Part shown: one piece after another, positions 16,205-24,371 of the stretch | Layout of the letters: every line of letters starts with the position of its first letter | Numbering within the stretch: the first letter of the stretch is position 1 | Assembly (NCBI GenBank): GCA_903885555.1 | Contig: CAISIV010000152.1 | Coordinates: forward strand, 1-51,381 | Length of the DNA stretch: 51,381 bases | Origin: an uncultured Hyphomicrobiales bacterium | Lineage (GTDB): Bacteria > Pseudomonadota > Alphaproteobacteria > Rhizobiales > Xanthobacteraceae | Reading direction: 5' to 3' | The notes under the pieces: generated by a model | What the model was told of the DNA's origin: nothing | Seen by the model: the letters and a program-made list of their open reading frames with translations, nothing else | Databases searched by the model: none | Translations under genes and position numbers: made by a program

Positions 16205-16528
16205 TTATTTGCCGCGTGGCGCGTTGATCAGGCGCAGCAGCAGCCAGATCGGGATCACGATCACGGCGCCGAGCAACAGATAGCGCCACAGCCAGCGGAA
16301 TGCGTCGAAGCCCAGATTCCACAACGACTCGAAAAGCCGATGGATGCTGCGCACGATGTCGAACGGGTCGAGACCGAGCGCCGACAGCACCACGCCGACA
16401 AGGATCGACACCAGAATCAGGCGGCCGATGACGGCCAGCGGCGAGCCGCCGAAGAATCGGCTGACGGGGTCGGTGGCCATGGGTCGCTCCACAGGCTGAA
16501 GTTCGTTGGGCTTTAGTTCGTTTGACAT
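16205..16528 (-). CDS. Small membrane protein, DUF6460-like
   Basis: This 107-residue protein has a polar N-terminus, then DPVSRFFGGSPLAVIGRLIL, a hydrophobic helix at about residues 31-51 (LAVIGRLILVSILVGVVLSA), an amphipathic region with FDIVRSIHRLFESLWNLGFD, and a second hydrophobic helix near residues 81-99. This matches a small conserved family of rhizobial inner-membrane proteins of unknown function (DUF6460, from memory). The ATG at 16528 has AGGA nine bases upstream. A longer frame would start inside the repeat at 16539-16587 and is rejected. It ends next to pyrD on the opposite strand. Confidence 0.75.
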   Translation of the reverse strand: MSNELKPNELQPVERPMATDPVSRFFGGSPLAVIGRLILVSILVGVVLSALGLDPFDIVRSIHRLFESLWNLGFDAFRWLWRYLLLGAVIVIPIWLLLRLINAPRGK

Positions 16529-16538
16529 TTTTTGTCCT

Positions 16539-16587
16539 GCGCATGATCTCGTCCGAAAACCGGTACCCACTTTTCGGGATCATGCGC
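16539..16587. repeat. Palindromic dispersed repeat, copy A
   Basis: GCGCATGATC and GATCATGCGC form the outer arms, enclosing a core with CCGAAAACCGG and CCCACTTTTCGGG. Related copies lie at 31502-31548 (diverged) and 46046-46094. It sits just upstream of the small membrane protein gene and downstream of the ligase gene, both on the minus strand. Repeats of this type are frequent in Rhizobiales intergenic regions. Confidence 0.8.
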
Positions 16588-16616
16588 GCATACCTGACGC
16601 AAGTTGACGCGGCCGG

Positions 16617-18263
16617 TCAAGCCGCGCGTCCAACCTCAATCTTGACCAACATTTTCTCCAGCGTTTCCAGCCGGTCGGCGTCGCGTGGCGGCTTGTCCCA
16701 GCGCAACCGGCTGATGCGGGGAAAACGCATCGCCACGCCGGATTTATGCCGCGTCGAACGCTGCAAGCCTTCGAAGGCCACTTCCATCACCAGTCCGGTC
16801 GCGGCGTCATGTGTGACCTCCCGCACCGGGCCGAATTTGTTGACGGTATTGCGGCGGACAAAACAGTCGATCTCCTTCAGCTCCTCGTCGGTGAAGCCGA
16901 AATAAGCTTTGCCCACGGGCACCAGTTCGTTGTCGCCGTTCCAGACGCCGAAAGTGTAGTCCGAATAATATGACGAGCGCTTGCCGTGACCGCGCTGCGC
17001 ATACATCAGAACAGCGTCGATGATCATCGGGTCGCGCTTCCACTTCCACCACGGGCCTTTCGGTCGTCCGGGGACATAAACGGAATCGCGGCGCTTGAGC
17101 ATGACGCCTTCAACCGCCTCGGCGTCGAGCCCCGCGCCGCCTTCGGCCGGATTGGCGCGCGCTGCGATCAACTGGTCCCACGTTTCGAACGTGACCTGCG
17201 GCGACAGGTCGATGCGCGGGTCATCAAGCTGCGTGATGAATTTGTCGAGCCGTGCGCGACGCTCGGCGAACGAGAGTTCGCGCAAGTCCTCGCCGCCTTC
17301 GGCCAAAAGATCGTAGGCACGCAGATGCGCGGGGAATTCATTGAGCAGCTTCGGCGTCACGGCTTTGCGATTGAGCCGCTGCTGCAACACGTTGAAGGAC
17401 TGCACACGGCCTTCGCGCAAAATCAGCAATTCGCCGTCGATCGCGGCGGGCAGGCGCAGCGACGCCAGCAGATCGGGAAAGCTCTTGGAAATATCCTCGC
17501 CGGTGCGCGAGTACAGCCGCATCACGGGTTCGCCGTTCTCGTCGCGGCCGCTGACGGCCTGGATGCGGATGCCGTCCCATTTCCACTCTGCCGTAAAGTC
17601 CTCCGGATTGAGCGCGGCAAGATCGGTCTCTTCCAGCGCATGTGCCAGCATCGCCGGTCGGAACGGTGCGGCGTCGAGATTGTTCGGCTTGTCGCCGCGG
17701 CCTTCCAGCCAGGCGAACAGGTCGAGATAAGGCGGCGCCAGACCGGGCCAGATGATCTCGAGTTCGTCGGGCTCCTTGCCGCTGAGCGATGCCGCCGCCG
17801 TTTTGGCCAGCCGTGCCGACACGCCGATGCGCAGGCCGCCGGTGACGAGCTTCAGCAATGCCCAGCGTCCAGTTTCATCCAATGCATCGAGCCAGCGCGC
17901 AATCTGCGCCGGCAGTTGGGCTTTGCCGAGTGTCGACAGGGTTTCGACGACGTCAGTGAGCGAAGGTGTTTTGTTGGCGCGGTGGTTCGGATCGGCCGGC
18001 CACATCAGCGCGACGGTTTCCGACAAGTCGCCGACGTAATCGTAAGACAATGCGAATAGCGCCGGGTCGGTGCGCTCGGCGATCAGCGCGCGGATCATGC
18101 CGCCTTTGGCATGCTTGAAAGTCAGCGCGCCGGTCAGCGCCGCCAGCGCCCAGCCGCGCTCCGGGTCTTCCGTCTTGCGCAGGTAGTCGGCGATCAGCCG
18201 CAGCTTGTTGTTGCGCGCGGGCTCGTAGGACAGGCGGTCGAGCAGTTCGGCGAAGCGGTTCAT
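16617..18263 (-). CDS. ATP-dependent DNA ligase of the ligase-associated DNA damage response set
   Basis: This 548-residue ligase seals DNA nicks with ATP. The N-terminal DNA-binding domain (LDRLSYEPARNNKLRLIADY, residues 7-26) leads to the adenylation domain with the nucleotidyl-accepting lysine K228 in EWKWDGIRI. Further ligase motifs are AIDGELLI, EGVMLKRRDSVYVPGRPKG and WWKWKRDPMIIDAVLMYAQR. An OB-fold ends the protein. It belongs to the family annotated as a cisplatin damage response ligase (TIGR04120). The ATG at 18263 overlaps the stop of the exonuclease gene in an ATGA junction, so the two are translationally coupled. A longer upstream frame would lie inside the exonuclease gene and is rejected. 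Confidence 0.95.
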   Translation of the reverse strand: MNRFAELLDRLSYEPARNNKLRLIADYLRKTEDPERGWALAALTGALTFKHAKGGMIRALIAERTDPALFALSYDYVGDLSETVALMWPADPNHRANKTPSLTDVVETLSTLGKAQLPAQIARWLDALDETGRWALLKLVTGGLRIGVSARLAKTAAASLSGKEPDELEIIWPGLAPPYLDLFAWLEGRGDKPNNLDAAPFRPAMLAHALEETDLAALNPEDFTAEWKWDGIRIQAVSGRDENGEPVMRLYSRTGEDISKSFPDLLASLRLPAAIDGELLILREGRVQSFNVLQQRLNRKAVTPKLLNEFPAHLRAYDLLAEGGEDLRELSFAERRARLDKFITQLDDPRIDLSPQVTFETWDQLIAARANPAEGGAGLDAEAVEGVMLKRRDSVYVPGRPKGPWWKWKRDPMIIDAVLMYAQRGHGKRSSYYSDYTFGVWNGDNELVPVGKAYFGFTDEELKEIDCFVRRNTVNKFGPVREVTHDAATGLVMEVAFEGLQRSTRHKSGVAMRFPRISRLRWDKPPRDADRLETLEKMLVKIEVGRAA

Positions 18264-19288
18264 GCGCCTGCCTCGGCGGGTTCGCCTTCTTCCTCGTCGC
18301 CATAGCCGACGATGTCGAGCGGACGCGCTTTCAGCCCTTGCAGATGCGCCCAATGCACCAGCGCGTCTTCCTGGCCGTGCGTGACCCAGATTTCCGAGCA
18401 GCCGGTAGCGCTGATGGTTTTGGTCAGCCCGTCCCAGTCGGCGTGATCGGAAATCACCAGCGGCAGCGCGACGCCGCGTTGCCGGGCACGCGCCCGCACG
18501 CGCATCCAGCCCGAGGCGAAAGCCGCGACCGGATCGGGAAAGCGCCTGGACCACAAATCGGTCATCGCGCTCGGCGGGCAGATGGTGATGGTGCCGGCGA
18601 GTTCGCTCTTCTTGGCGCCGCTCACCAGTTCGACGTGACCGAGGTCGATGCCGCGCTCCTGATAATAAGCGGTGATTTTTTGCATTGCGCCGTGCAGGTA
18701 GATCGTCTTGTCGTAACCGGCCTTGCGCAGCAGCGCGATGATGCGCTGCGCCTTGCCGAGCGAGTAGGCGCCGACCAGATGCGCGCGCTCGGGAAACAGC
18801 TCAACCGAGTGCAGCAGCTTGGCGATCTCGCCATCAGCATTGTGATGTCTGAAAACGGGAAGCCCGAACGTCGCTTCGGTGATGAACACGTCGCACGGCA
18901 CCAGTTCAAACGGCGCGCAGGTCGGGTCAGGCACGTCCTTGTAGTCGCCTGAGACAACGATGCGCAGGCCGCCGCGCTCGACCCTGATCTGCGCCGAGCC
19001 GAGCACATGGCCGGCCGGGTGGAGGCTCACATTCACGCCGTCGAGCTTGATGGTCTCGCCATAGGCCACGGCCTGCGTCGACGTGGCAAAATTCTCGCCG
19101 TAGCGCAGGCGCATGATATCGAGCGTTTCCTGGGTTGCCAGCACCGCGCCGTGGCCGGCGCGCGCGTGGTCGGAGTGGCCATGCGTGATCAGCGCCTTGG
19201 CAACCGGCCGCGTCGGGTCGATATGGAACCCGCCGGCCTTGCAGCACACGCCGGACGGCGTCGGAACCAGGATATCTTCAGGGCTCAT
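18260..19288 (-). CDS. Ligase-associated DNA exonuclease (metallo-beta-lactamase/beta-CASP-like)
   Basis: This 342-residue nuclease has the metal-binding motif THGHSDHARAGH (H36, H38, D40, H41). Further metallo-beta-lactamase residues lie in HPAGHVLGSAQI, VVSGDYK and ISDHADWDGL. It matches the ligase-associated exonuclease family (TIGR04122), related to mRNA 3'-end processing nucleases and to SNM1/Pso2 repair nucleases. It probably trims damaged ends before the ligase acts. The gene is first in a two-gene operon with the ligase, joined by a 4-bp overlap. A long inverted repeat lies upstream, separating it from the divergent methyltransferase-helicase-pdeM operon. Confidence 0.93.
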   Translation of the reverse strand: MSPEDILVPTPSGVCCKAGGFHIDPTRPVAKALITHGHSDHARAGHGAVLATQETLDIMRLRYGENFATSTQAVAYGETIKLDGVNVSLHPAGHVLGSAQIRVERGGLRIVVSGDYKDVPDPTCAPFELVPCDVFITEATFGLPVFRHHNADGEIAKLLHSVELFPERAHLVGAYSLGKAQRIIALLRKAGYDKTIYLHGAMQKITAYYQERGIDLGHVELVSGAKKSELAGTITICPPSAMTDLWSRRFPDPVAAFASGWMRVRARARQRGVALPLVISDHADWDGLTKTISATGCSEIWVTHGQEDALVHWAHLQGLKARPLDIVGYGDEEEGEPAEAGA

Positions 19289-19335
19289 CGTGATTAGATA
19301 GGCGTTCTGTCGAAAACGTCGAGGTATCTCAACTC

Positions 19336-19421
19336 GTCATGCCCGGCCTTGTGCCGGGCATCCACGCCTTGCTTTGGTTGTTAAGAAAAACGTGGATGGC
19401 CGGGTCAAGCCCGGCCATGAC
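19336..19421. repeat. Long inverted repeat, dispersed type
   Basis: Two arms of about 31 bp, GTCATGCCCGG...ATCCACG and CGTGGATGGCC...CCATGAC, are near-complements and flank a 24-bp spacer. Each arm contains its own shorter hairpin. It lies between the divergent halves of the ligase-associated repair set, so promoters of both sides must fit around it. The same element type is common in Rhizobiales genomes. Confidence 0.85.
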
Positions 19422-19431
19422 AGGATAGGGC

Positions 19432-20346
19432 ATGGACGCGATCTTTCTTTCATCCGGCGACGTCATCGCCGACCGCCGTTTCGAGTGGGCACGCGATCTC
19501 GCCGACAAAGGCGATTTCGCAGCCGCGGCCGATCTGCTGGCGCAGACTTTGGAACTGGCGCCCGGCTACGCTTCCGCCTGGTTCACGCTGGGCGAGGTGC
19601 GGGAAAAGCTGGGTGAGCGCGATGGCGCGGTGGCGGCGTTCGAGAAGGCCGCCGGCGCCGATCCACAGGATCGCCACGGCGCCCAGCTGCATCTGATCCG
19701 GCTGGGCGCTTTGCCTGCCGCCGCGATGCCCGAAGGTTACGTCCGCACGCTGTTCGACGGCTATGCGCCGGGGTTCGACCACGCATTGACACAAGGCCTC
19801 GGCTATCGCGCGCCGAAGTTGCTGCTGAAAGCGGTGCAGGCGAGCGGCGCTTCAATGAAATTTACCAGTGCGTTGGACCTCGGCTGCGGTACGGGCTTGG
19901 GCGGCGCGGCGTTCAAACCGTTTTGCGGGTCGCTTACCGGCGTCGACCTGTCGCCGGCCATGCTGGCGCAAGCCAAAGCGAAAAACATCTACGACCGGCT
20001 GGCCGAAGGTGACGTGCTGGCCTTTCTTGCCGACGAAGCGGTGGCGAAGGCGCGCTACGACCTTGTGCTGGCCGCCGACGTCTACATGTATCTCGACGAT
20101 CTCCATCCGGTGCTGAAGGCCGCAGCCTCGGTGCTGGCGCCGGATGCTGCAGTCGCGTTCAGCGTCGAAACCCATGACGGCGAGGGCGTCACGTTGCGCG
20201 ACACGCTGCGTTTCGCCCACGGTGCGGCGCATGTGCGTGATGCGATTGCGACCGCCGGATTGACGCTGCTCAGCCTCGATTCCGCCTCGACCCGGACCGA
20301 GAAGGGATTGCCGGTGCCGGGCCTCATCGGCGTCGCCAGAAATTAG
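19432..20346 (+). CDS. TPR-containing class I SAM-dependent methyltransferase
   Basis: The 304-residue protein has two TPR-like helical repeats at the N-terminus (LADKGDFAAAADLLAQTLEL, GERDGAVAAFEKAAGADPQD). A methyltransferase domain follows, with SAM motif I ALDLGCGTGLGG near residues 144-155 and GVDLSPAMLAQAKAKNIYDR as motif II. YDLVLAADVYMYLDDL comes later. The target is unknown; members are predicted to act on small molecules or proteins. It ends 4 bp before the helicase start, so the two share an operon. Whether it works with the repair enzymes is open; close coupling favours a link but does not show one. GGATAGGGC just before the ATG serves as ribosome site. Confidence 0.85.
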   Translation: MDAIFLSSGDVIADRRFEWARDLADKGDFAAAADLLAQTLELAPGYASAWFTLGEVREKLGERDGAVAAFEKAAGADPQDRHGAQLHLIRLGALPAAAMPEGYVRTLFDGYAPGFDHALTQGLGYRAPKLLLKAVQASGASMKFTSALDLGCGTGLGGAAFKPFCGSLTGVDLSPAMLAQAKAKNIYDRLAEGDVLAFLADEAVAKARYDLVLAADVYMYLDDLHPVLKAAASVLAPDAAVAFSVETHDGEGVTLRDTLRFAHGAAHVRDAIATAGLTLLSLDSASTRTEKGLPVPGLIGVARN

Positions 20347-20350
20347 ACCG

Positions 20351-22891
20351 ATGCAAGCCGCGCTCGACATCACTCACGCTCCGCTGCTGCCCGACAGCTT
20401 CGTCCGCTGGTTCGCGCAGCGCGGCTGGACGCCGCGCGCGCATCAGCTCGACTTGCTGGCGAAAGCGCGCGACGGGCGATCGTCGCTGCTGATCGCGCCG
20501 ACCGGCGGCGGCAAGACGCTGGCCGGCTTTTTGCCGACGCTGGTCGAACTGAGCGAGCGCAATGCTCCGCCGAAGAAACTGCAGTCCACCGGCCGCAGCG
20601 TCGCGCGCAGCCAGGGCCTGCACACGCTCTATATCTCGCCGCTGAAAGCGCTCGCGGTGGACATCGCGCGTAACCTGGAAACACCGGTGCGCGAGATGGC
20701 GCTGCCGATCCGGCTGGAGACGCGCACCGGAGACACGCCGGCCTCCAAGCGCATGCGCCAGCGCCGCGATCCGCCAGACATTCTGCTCACCACGCCGGAG
20801 CAACTGGCGCTGCTGCTCGCCACCGCCGACGCGCCTTATCTGTTCGGAACGCTCAAACGCGTCATTCTCGACGAACTGCATTCGCTGGTGACGTCGAAAC
20901 GGGGAGATCTGCTGTCGCTCGGTATGGCGCGGCTGTTCAAGCTGGCGCCCAATCTGTCCACCGTCGGACTGTCGGCCACCGTCGCCGAGCCGGACGAACT
21001 GTGCCGCTATCTGGTGCCGCAGCCGCTTGAAGGGACGGCAATGGCCGATTTGGTCGTCGCACAGGCCGGTGCGCAGCCGAAGATAACGATGCTGGATACG
21101 CAAGCCCGGCTGCCCTGGGCCGGTCATTCCGCGCGCCACGCGCTTAATGAAATCTACGATCTCATCAAGCAGCACAAAACCACGCTGGTCTTCGTCAACA
21201 CCCGCAGCCAGGCCGAATTCCTGTTTCAGGAATTGTGGGGCGTCAACGACGACAACCTGGCTATCGCTTTGCACCACGGTTCGCTGGATGTGGCGCAGCG
21301 CCGCAAGGTCGAGGACGCCATGACTGCCGGCAAGTTGCGCGCGGTGGTCTGCACCTCGTCGCTCGATCTCGGCGTCGACTGGGGCGATGTCGATCTGGTC
21401 GTCAATGTCGGCGCGCCGAAAGGCTCGTCGCGGCTGATGCAGCGCGTCGGCCGCTCCAATCACCGCTGGGACGAGCCGTCGAAAGCAGTGCTGGTGCCGG
21501 CCAACCGCTTCGAAGTGCTGGAGTGCCGCGCCGCCATCGATGCGGTCGCCGACAACGCGCAGGATACGCCGCCGCTTCGAACCGGCGCGCTCGACGTGCT
21601 GTGCCAGCATGTGCTCGGCCGCGCCTGCGGCGAGCCGTTCCTCAGCGACGAGCTGTTTGCCGAAGTCCGCGCGGCCGCGCCTTACGCCACGCTCACGCGC
21701 GGCGATTTCGACGCCGCGGTCGATTTCGTCGCTACCGGCGGCTATGCGCTCAAGGCCTATGAGCGTTTTGCGAAAATACGTCAGGGCAAGGACGGCAAAT
21801 GGCGCGTCACCCATCCTCGCGTGGCGCAGCGCTACCGTATGAACATCGGCACCATCGTCGAAGCCGACATGCTGAAGGTGCGGCTGATGCGCTCGCGGCG
21901 TGGCGGCGCCCACATTCCGCGCGGCGGGCGAATGCTCGGCCAGGTCGAGGAATATTTCATCGAGATGCTGTCGGTCGGCGACAGCTTTGTCTTTGCCGGC
22001 GAAGTCCTGAAATACGAGGCGCTGGTTGAGGACGAAGTCTATGTCTCGCGTTCCAGCGCGACTGACCCGAAAGTGCCGTCCTATGAAGGCGGCAAGTTTC
22101 CGCTGTCGACTTATCTCGCCGCCCGCGTGCGCGGCATTCTCGCCGACTCGGATGCATGGCGCGCGTTGCCGGCGCAGGTGCGCGAGTGGCTCGAAATCCA
22201 GCAATGGCGTTCGATGTTGCCGCCGGCCGGCGATCTGCTGGTCGAGACTTTTCCGCGCGGCGAAAAATTCTATCTGGTCTGCTATCCGTTCGAAGGCCGG
22301 CTCGCGCACCAGACCCTCGGCATGTTGCTGACACGGCGGCTGGAGCGCGCGGGCGCAAAGCCGCTCGGCTTCGTCGCCAATGAATATGCGTTGACCGTGT
22401 GGGGCCTCGGCGACCTCGGTGTGCGCATTACGCGCGGCGACCTGTCGCTGGCGGAACTTTTCGGCGAGGACATGCTGGGCGACGATCTCGAGGAATGGCT
22501 CGCGGAATCGGCGCTGATGAAGCGCACCTTCCGCTCCTGCGCCATTATTGCGGGCTTGATTGAGCGCCGGTTCCCGGGCGAGGAGAAAACCCGCCGCCAG
22601 CTCACGATATCCACCGACCTCGTCTACGACGTGTTGCGCAAGCATCAGCCGGATCACATTCTGCTGCGGGCGGCGCGCGCCGACGCCGCTACCGGGCTGC
22701 TCGACATTAAGCGGCTTGGCGAAATGCTCTCGCGCGTGAAGGGCCGAATCGTCCATAAGGCGCTGGACCACGTCTCGCCGCTGGCGGTTCCGGTGATGCT
22801 GGAGATCGGCCGCGAGACGGTCTATGGCGAAGCGTCGGATGCGTTGCTGGCCGAAGCCGCGGACGAACTGATCAAGGAAGCGATGAATTGA
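20351..22891 (+). CDS. Ligase-associated DEXH-box helicase (Lhr-like)
   Basis: The 846-residue superfamily 2 helicase has Walker A APTGGGKTLAG (residues 49-59) and the DELH box at 174-177 in RVILDELHSL. GLSATV and FVNTRSQAEFLFQELWG follow, and motif VI is in LMQRVGRSNHRWDEPS. A winged-helix and Lhr-core C-terminal region follows, including RRGGAHIPRGGRMLG. This matches the ligase-associated family (TIGR04121), shorter than full Lhr (about 1,500 residues). It probably unwinds or translocates along damaged DNA or RNA-DNA hybrids for the partner ligase and nucleases. It begins 4 bp after the methyltransferase stop and overlaps pdeM by 4 bp. Confidence 0.95.
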   Translation: MQAALDITHAPLLPDSFVRWFAQRGWTPRAHQLDLLAKARDGRSSLLIAPTGGGKTLAGFLPTLVELSERNAPPKKLQSTGRSVARSQGLHTLYISPLKALAVDIARNLETPVREMALPIRLETRTGDTPASKRMRQRRDPPDILLTTPEQLALLLATADAPYLFGTLKRVILDELHSLVTSKRGDLLSLGMARLFKLAPNLSTVGLSATVAEPDELCRYLVPQPLEGTAMADLVVAQAGAQPKITMLDTQARLPWAGHSARHALNEIYDLIKQHKTTLVFVNTRSQAEFLFQELWGVNDDNLAIALHHGSLDVAQRRKVEDAMTAGKLRAVVCTSSLDLGVDWGDVDLVVNVGAPKGSSRLMQRVGRSNHRWDEPSKAVLVPANRFEVLECRAAIDAVADNAQDTPPLRTGALDVLCQHVLGRACGEPFLSDELFAEVRAAAPYATLTRGDFDAAVDFVATGGYALKAYERFAKIRQGKDGKWRVTHPRVAQRYRMNIGTIVEADMLKVRLMRSRRGGAHIPRGGRMLGQVEEYFIEMLSVGDSFVFAGEVLKYEALVEDEVYVSRSSATDPKVPSYEGGKFPLSTYLAARVRGILADSDAWRALPAQVREWLEIQQWRSMLPPAGDLLVETFPRGEKFYLVCYPFEGRLAHQTLGMLLTRRLERAGAKPLGFVANEYALTVWGLGDLGVRITRGDLSLAELFGEDMLGDDLEEWLAESALMKRTFRSCAIIAGLIERRFPGEEKTRRQLTISTDLVYDVLRKHQPDHILLRAARADAATGLLDIKRLGEMLSRVKGRIVHKALDHVSPLAVPVMLEIGRETVYGEASDALLAEAADELIKEAMN

Positions 22892-23595
22892 AAATTGCGA
22901 TGCAGAGCGTGGCGGCGGGGCAGGGCGACATCGCCGTGGCTGGCGTTGCGTTGATCGCAGATCCCGCTGGCGCGCTGTATTGGCCCGAGCACGGCGTGCT
23001 TGTTGTCGCCGACCTGCATCTGGAAAAAGGCTCGAGCTACGCCACGCGCGGCCAGTTCCTGCCGCCGTATGACACGGCCGCCACGTTGGCGCGGCTGGCG
23101 CGTCTGATCGCGCATTACGCGCCGCGCTCTGTGATCGCGCTCGGCGACAGTTTCCATGACGGCGGCGGTCCGGCGCGGTTGCAAACTGGCGATCGCGCAA
23201 GTCTGTCCGCCTTGCAGCGTGGCCGCGACTGGATCTGGATCACCGGCAACCACGATCCCGAACCCGCCGAGAATATTGGCGGCACGTTCCACGAAACGCT
23301 ACGCCTTGGTGTGCTGACTTTCCGTCATTTGCCGACCGGCGCGGTAAACGAAGTCTGCGGGCACTTGCACCCAGTGGCGCGGGTGTCGCATCGCGGCCGC
23401 GCCGTGAGCCGCCGTTGCTTTGCCGCCGATGCAACCCGCATGGTGATGCCGGCCTTCGGTGCGTTTACGGGCGGACTGAACGTGCGCGATGCCGCGTTCG
23501 CCGATCTGTTCGGCACGCTGGCTTTCACCGCGCATATGTTGGGCGAGGATAGGCTCTACGCCTTCGCGGCGAAGCGGTGTCTGCCGGACTACTAA
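22888..23595 (+). CDS. pdeM: Ligase-associated endonuclease PdeM (metallophosphoesterase)
   Basis: The 235-residue calcineurin-like phosphoesterase shows the metal-ligand blocks in order: ADLHLEKG (D42, H44), ALGDSFHD (86-91), TGNHD (120-123) and CGHLHP. It matches the ligase-associated endonuclease family (TIGR04123) and completes the four-protein set with helicase, ligase and exonuclease. The start is a TTG at 22888 that overlaps the helicase stop (TTGA), with AAGGAAG at 22874-22880 as ribosome site. The ATG at 22900 has no such site and is less likely. The 3' end overlaps the convergent TIGR02186 gene by 4 bp. Confidence 0.92.
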   Translation: MKIAMQSVAAGQGDIAVAGVALIADPAGALYWPEHGVLVVADLHLEKGSSYATRGQFLPPYDTAATLARLARLIAHYAPRSVIALGDSFHDGGGPARLQTGDRASLSALQRGRDWIWITGNHDPEPAENIGGTFHETLRLGVLTFRHLPTGAVNEVCGHLHPVARVSHRGRAVSRRCFAADATRMVMPAFGAFTGGLNVRDAAFADLFGTLAFTAHMLGEDRLYAFAAKRCLPDY

Positions 23596-24371
23596 TCGCG
23601 CCGGAACACCACACTGCCGAACCAGCCGATGAACAGCGCCATGAAGGCGGTCACCAGGCCGTAGAGCAGGCCGCGGTCGCGCGCGGCGTCTGCGACATAT
23701 TGCTCAAAGCCGGCCTTGATTACTTCCAGCGCAGTGCTCGTGCGCGTCATCAGCGCGCCGCCGGCAAACAGTTTGACGTCGACGTTGTAATTGCCGGTCG
23801 GTACGTTCGACGGGATCGGCACCGCAGCGCGGAACACCGTCGGCGTCAGGAATGTCACCGCGGTGCTCTCCTGGCGGTAGAGGCCGTATTGCAATTCCAG
23901 CCGCACGAACGCCGCGCGGAATGGGTCGTCCGGCACGGTGTCGGCGAAATCGGCGCCGACGCGTTGCGTGAGCTGATAGTTGTCGAGACCGAGCTGCAGG
24001 CGGCGCGACGTATCCGGCGACGCGATGGTCTCGACCGGCCGGTTGCTCAGAATGGCGAGATACGACGGCACGCGCAGGAACTCGCGTGAGTCGACGTTCA
24101 CCCAGATGCCGGCAACGCGTTCCTTGCGTCGCGTCTTCAACGTCTGGTTCGGTCCGGTAACGGTGACGACAAGATCGTAGTCCCTCCGCGTCAGCGTTTT
24201 GCCGGCGTCGGGTTCGATGGTGCCGAACAGCACCAGGTCGTCGCCGACGAAGCTCGAGGTGATGGCGATGCGATGGTTCGACAGCGACACCACCAGCCGC
24301 TCGGCCGCGGCGGGCGCGATACTGCAGGCCGTCAGAACCGCCACGAGGATGAGGGTGCGGGTTCGCATCAT
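23592..24371 (-). CDS. TIGR02186-family membrane-anchored periplasmic protein
   Basis: The 259-residue protein has a signal peptide (LILVAVLTACSIAPAAA). A periplasmic part rich in beta-strand patterns follows (RLVVSLSNHRIAITSSFVGD, VFRAAVPIPSNVPTGNYNVD). One C-terminal transmembrane helix (LYGLVTAFMALFIGWFGSVV) ends it, so the bulk should sit outside the cytoplasm and be held by the tail. This is a conserved alphaproteobacterial family of unknown function. The gene overlaps the TSUP transporter gene upstream by 4 bp (ATGA), and this pairing suggests the two work together, perhaps as a periplasmic accessory to sulfur-compound export. That role is inferred. Confidence 0.8.
   Translation of the reverse strand: MMRTRTLILVAVLTACSIAPAAAERLVVSLSNHRIAITSSFVGDDLVLFGTIEPDAGKTLTRRDYDLVVTVTGPNQTLKTRRKERVAGIWVNVDSREFLRVPSYLAILSNRPVETIASPDTSRRLQLGLDNYQLTQRVGADFADTVPDDPFRAAFVRLELQYGLYRQESTAVTFLTPTVFRAAVPIPSNVPTGNYNVDVKLFAGGALMTRTSTALEVIKAGFEQYVADAARDRGLLYGLVTAFMALFIGWFGSVVFRRD

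Noticed and set aside
16527-18554. Longer ligase start upstream at 18554
   Set aside because: That frame lies inside the exonuclease gene. The ATG at 18263, in a 4-bp overlap, gives the family N-terminus MNRFAELLDRLSYEP.
20324-23200. Minus-strand open frame of 958 codons opposite the helicase and pdeM genes
   Set aside because: Its translation is rich in Arg, Gln, His and Ala with no domain. It mirrors the codon pattern of the clear helicase gene, a usual effect of high GC content.
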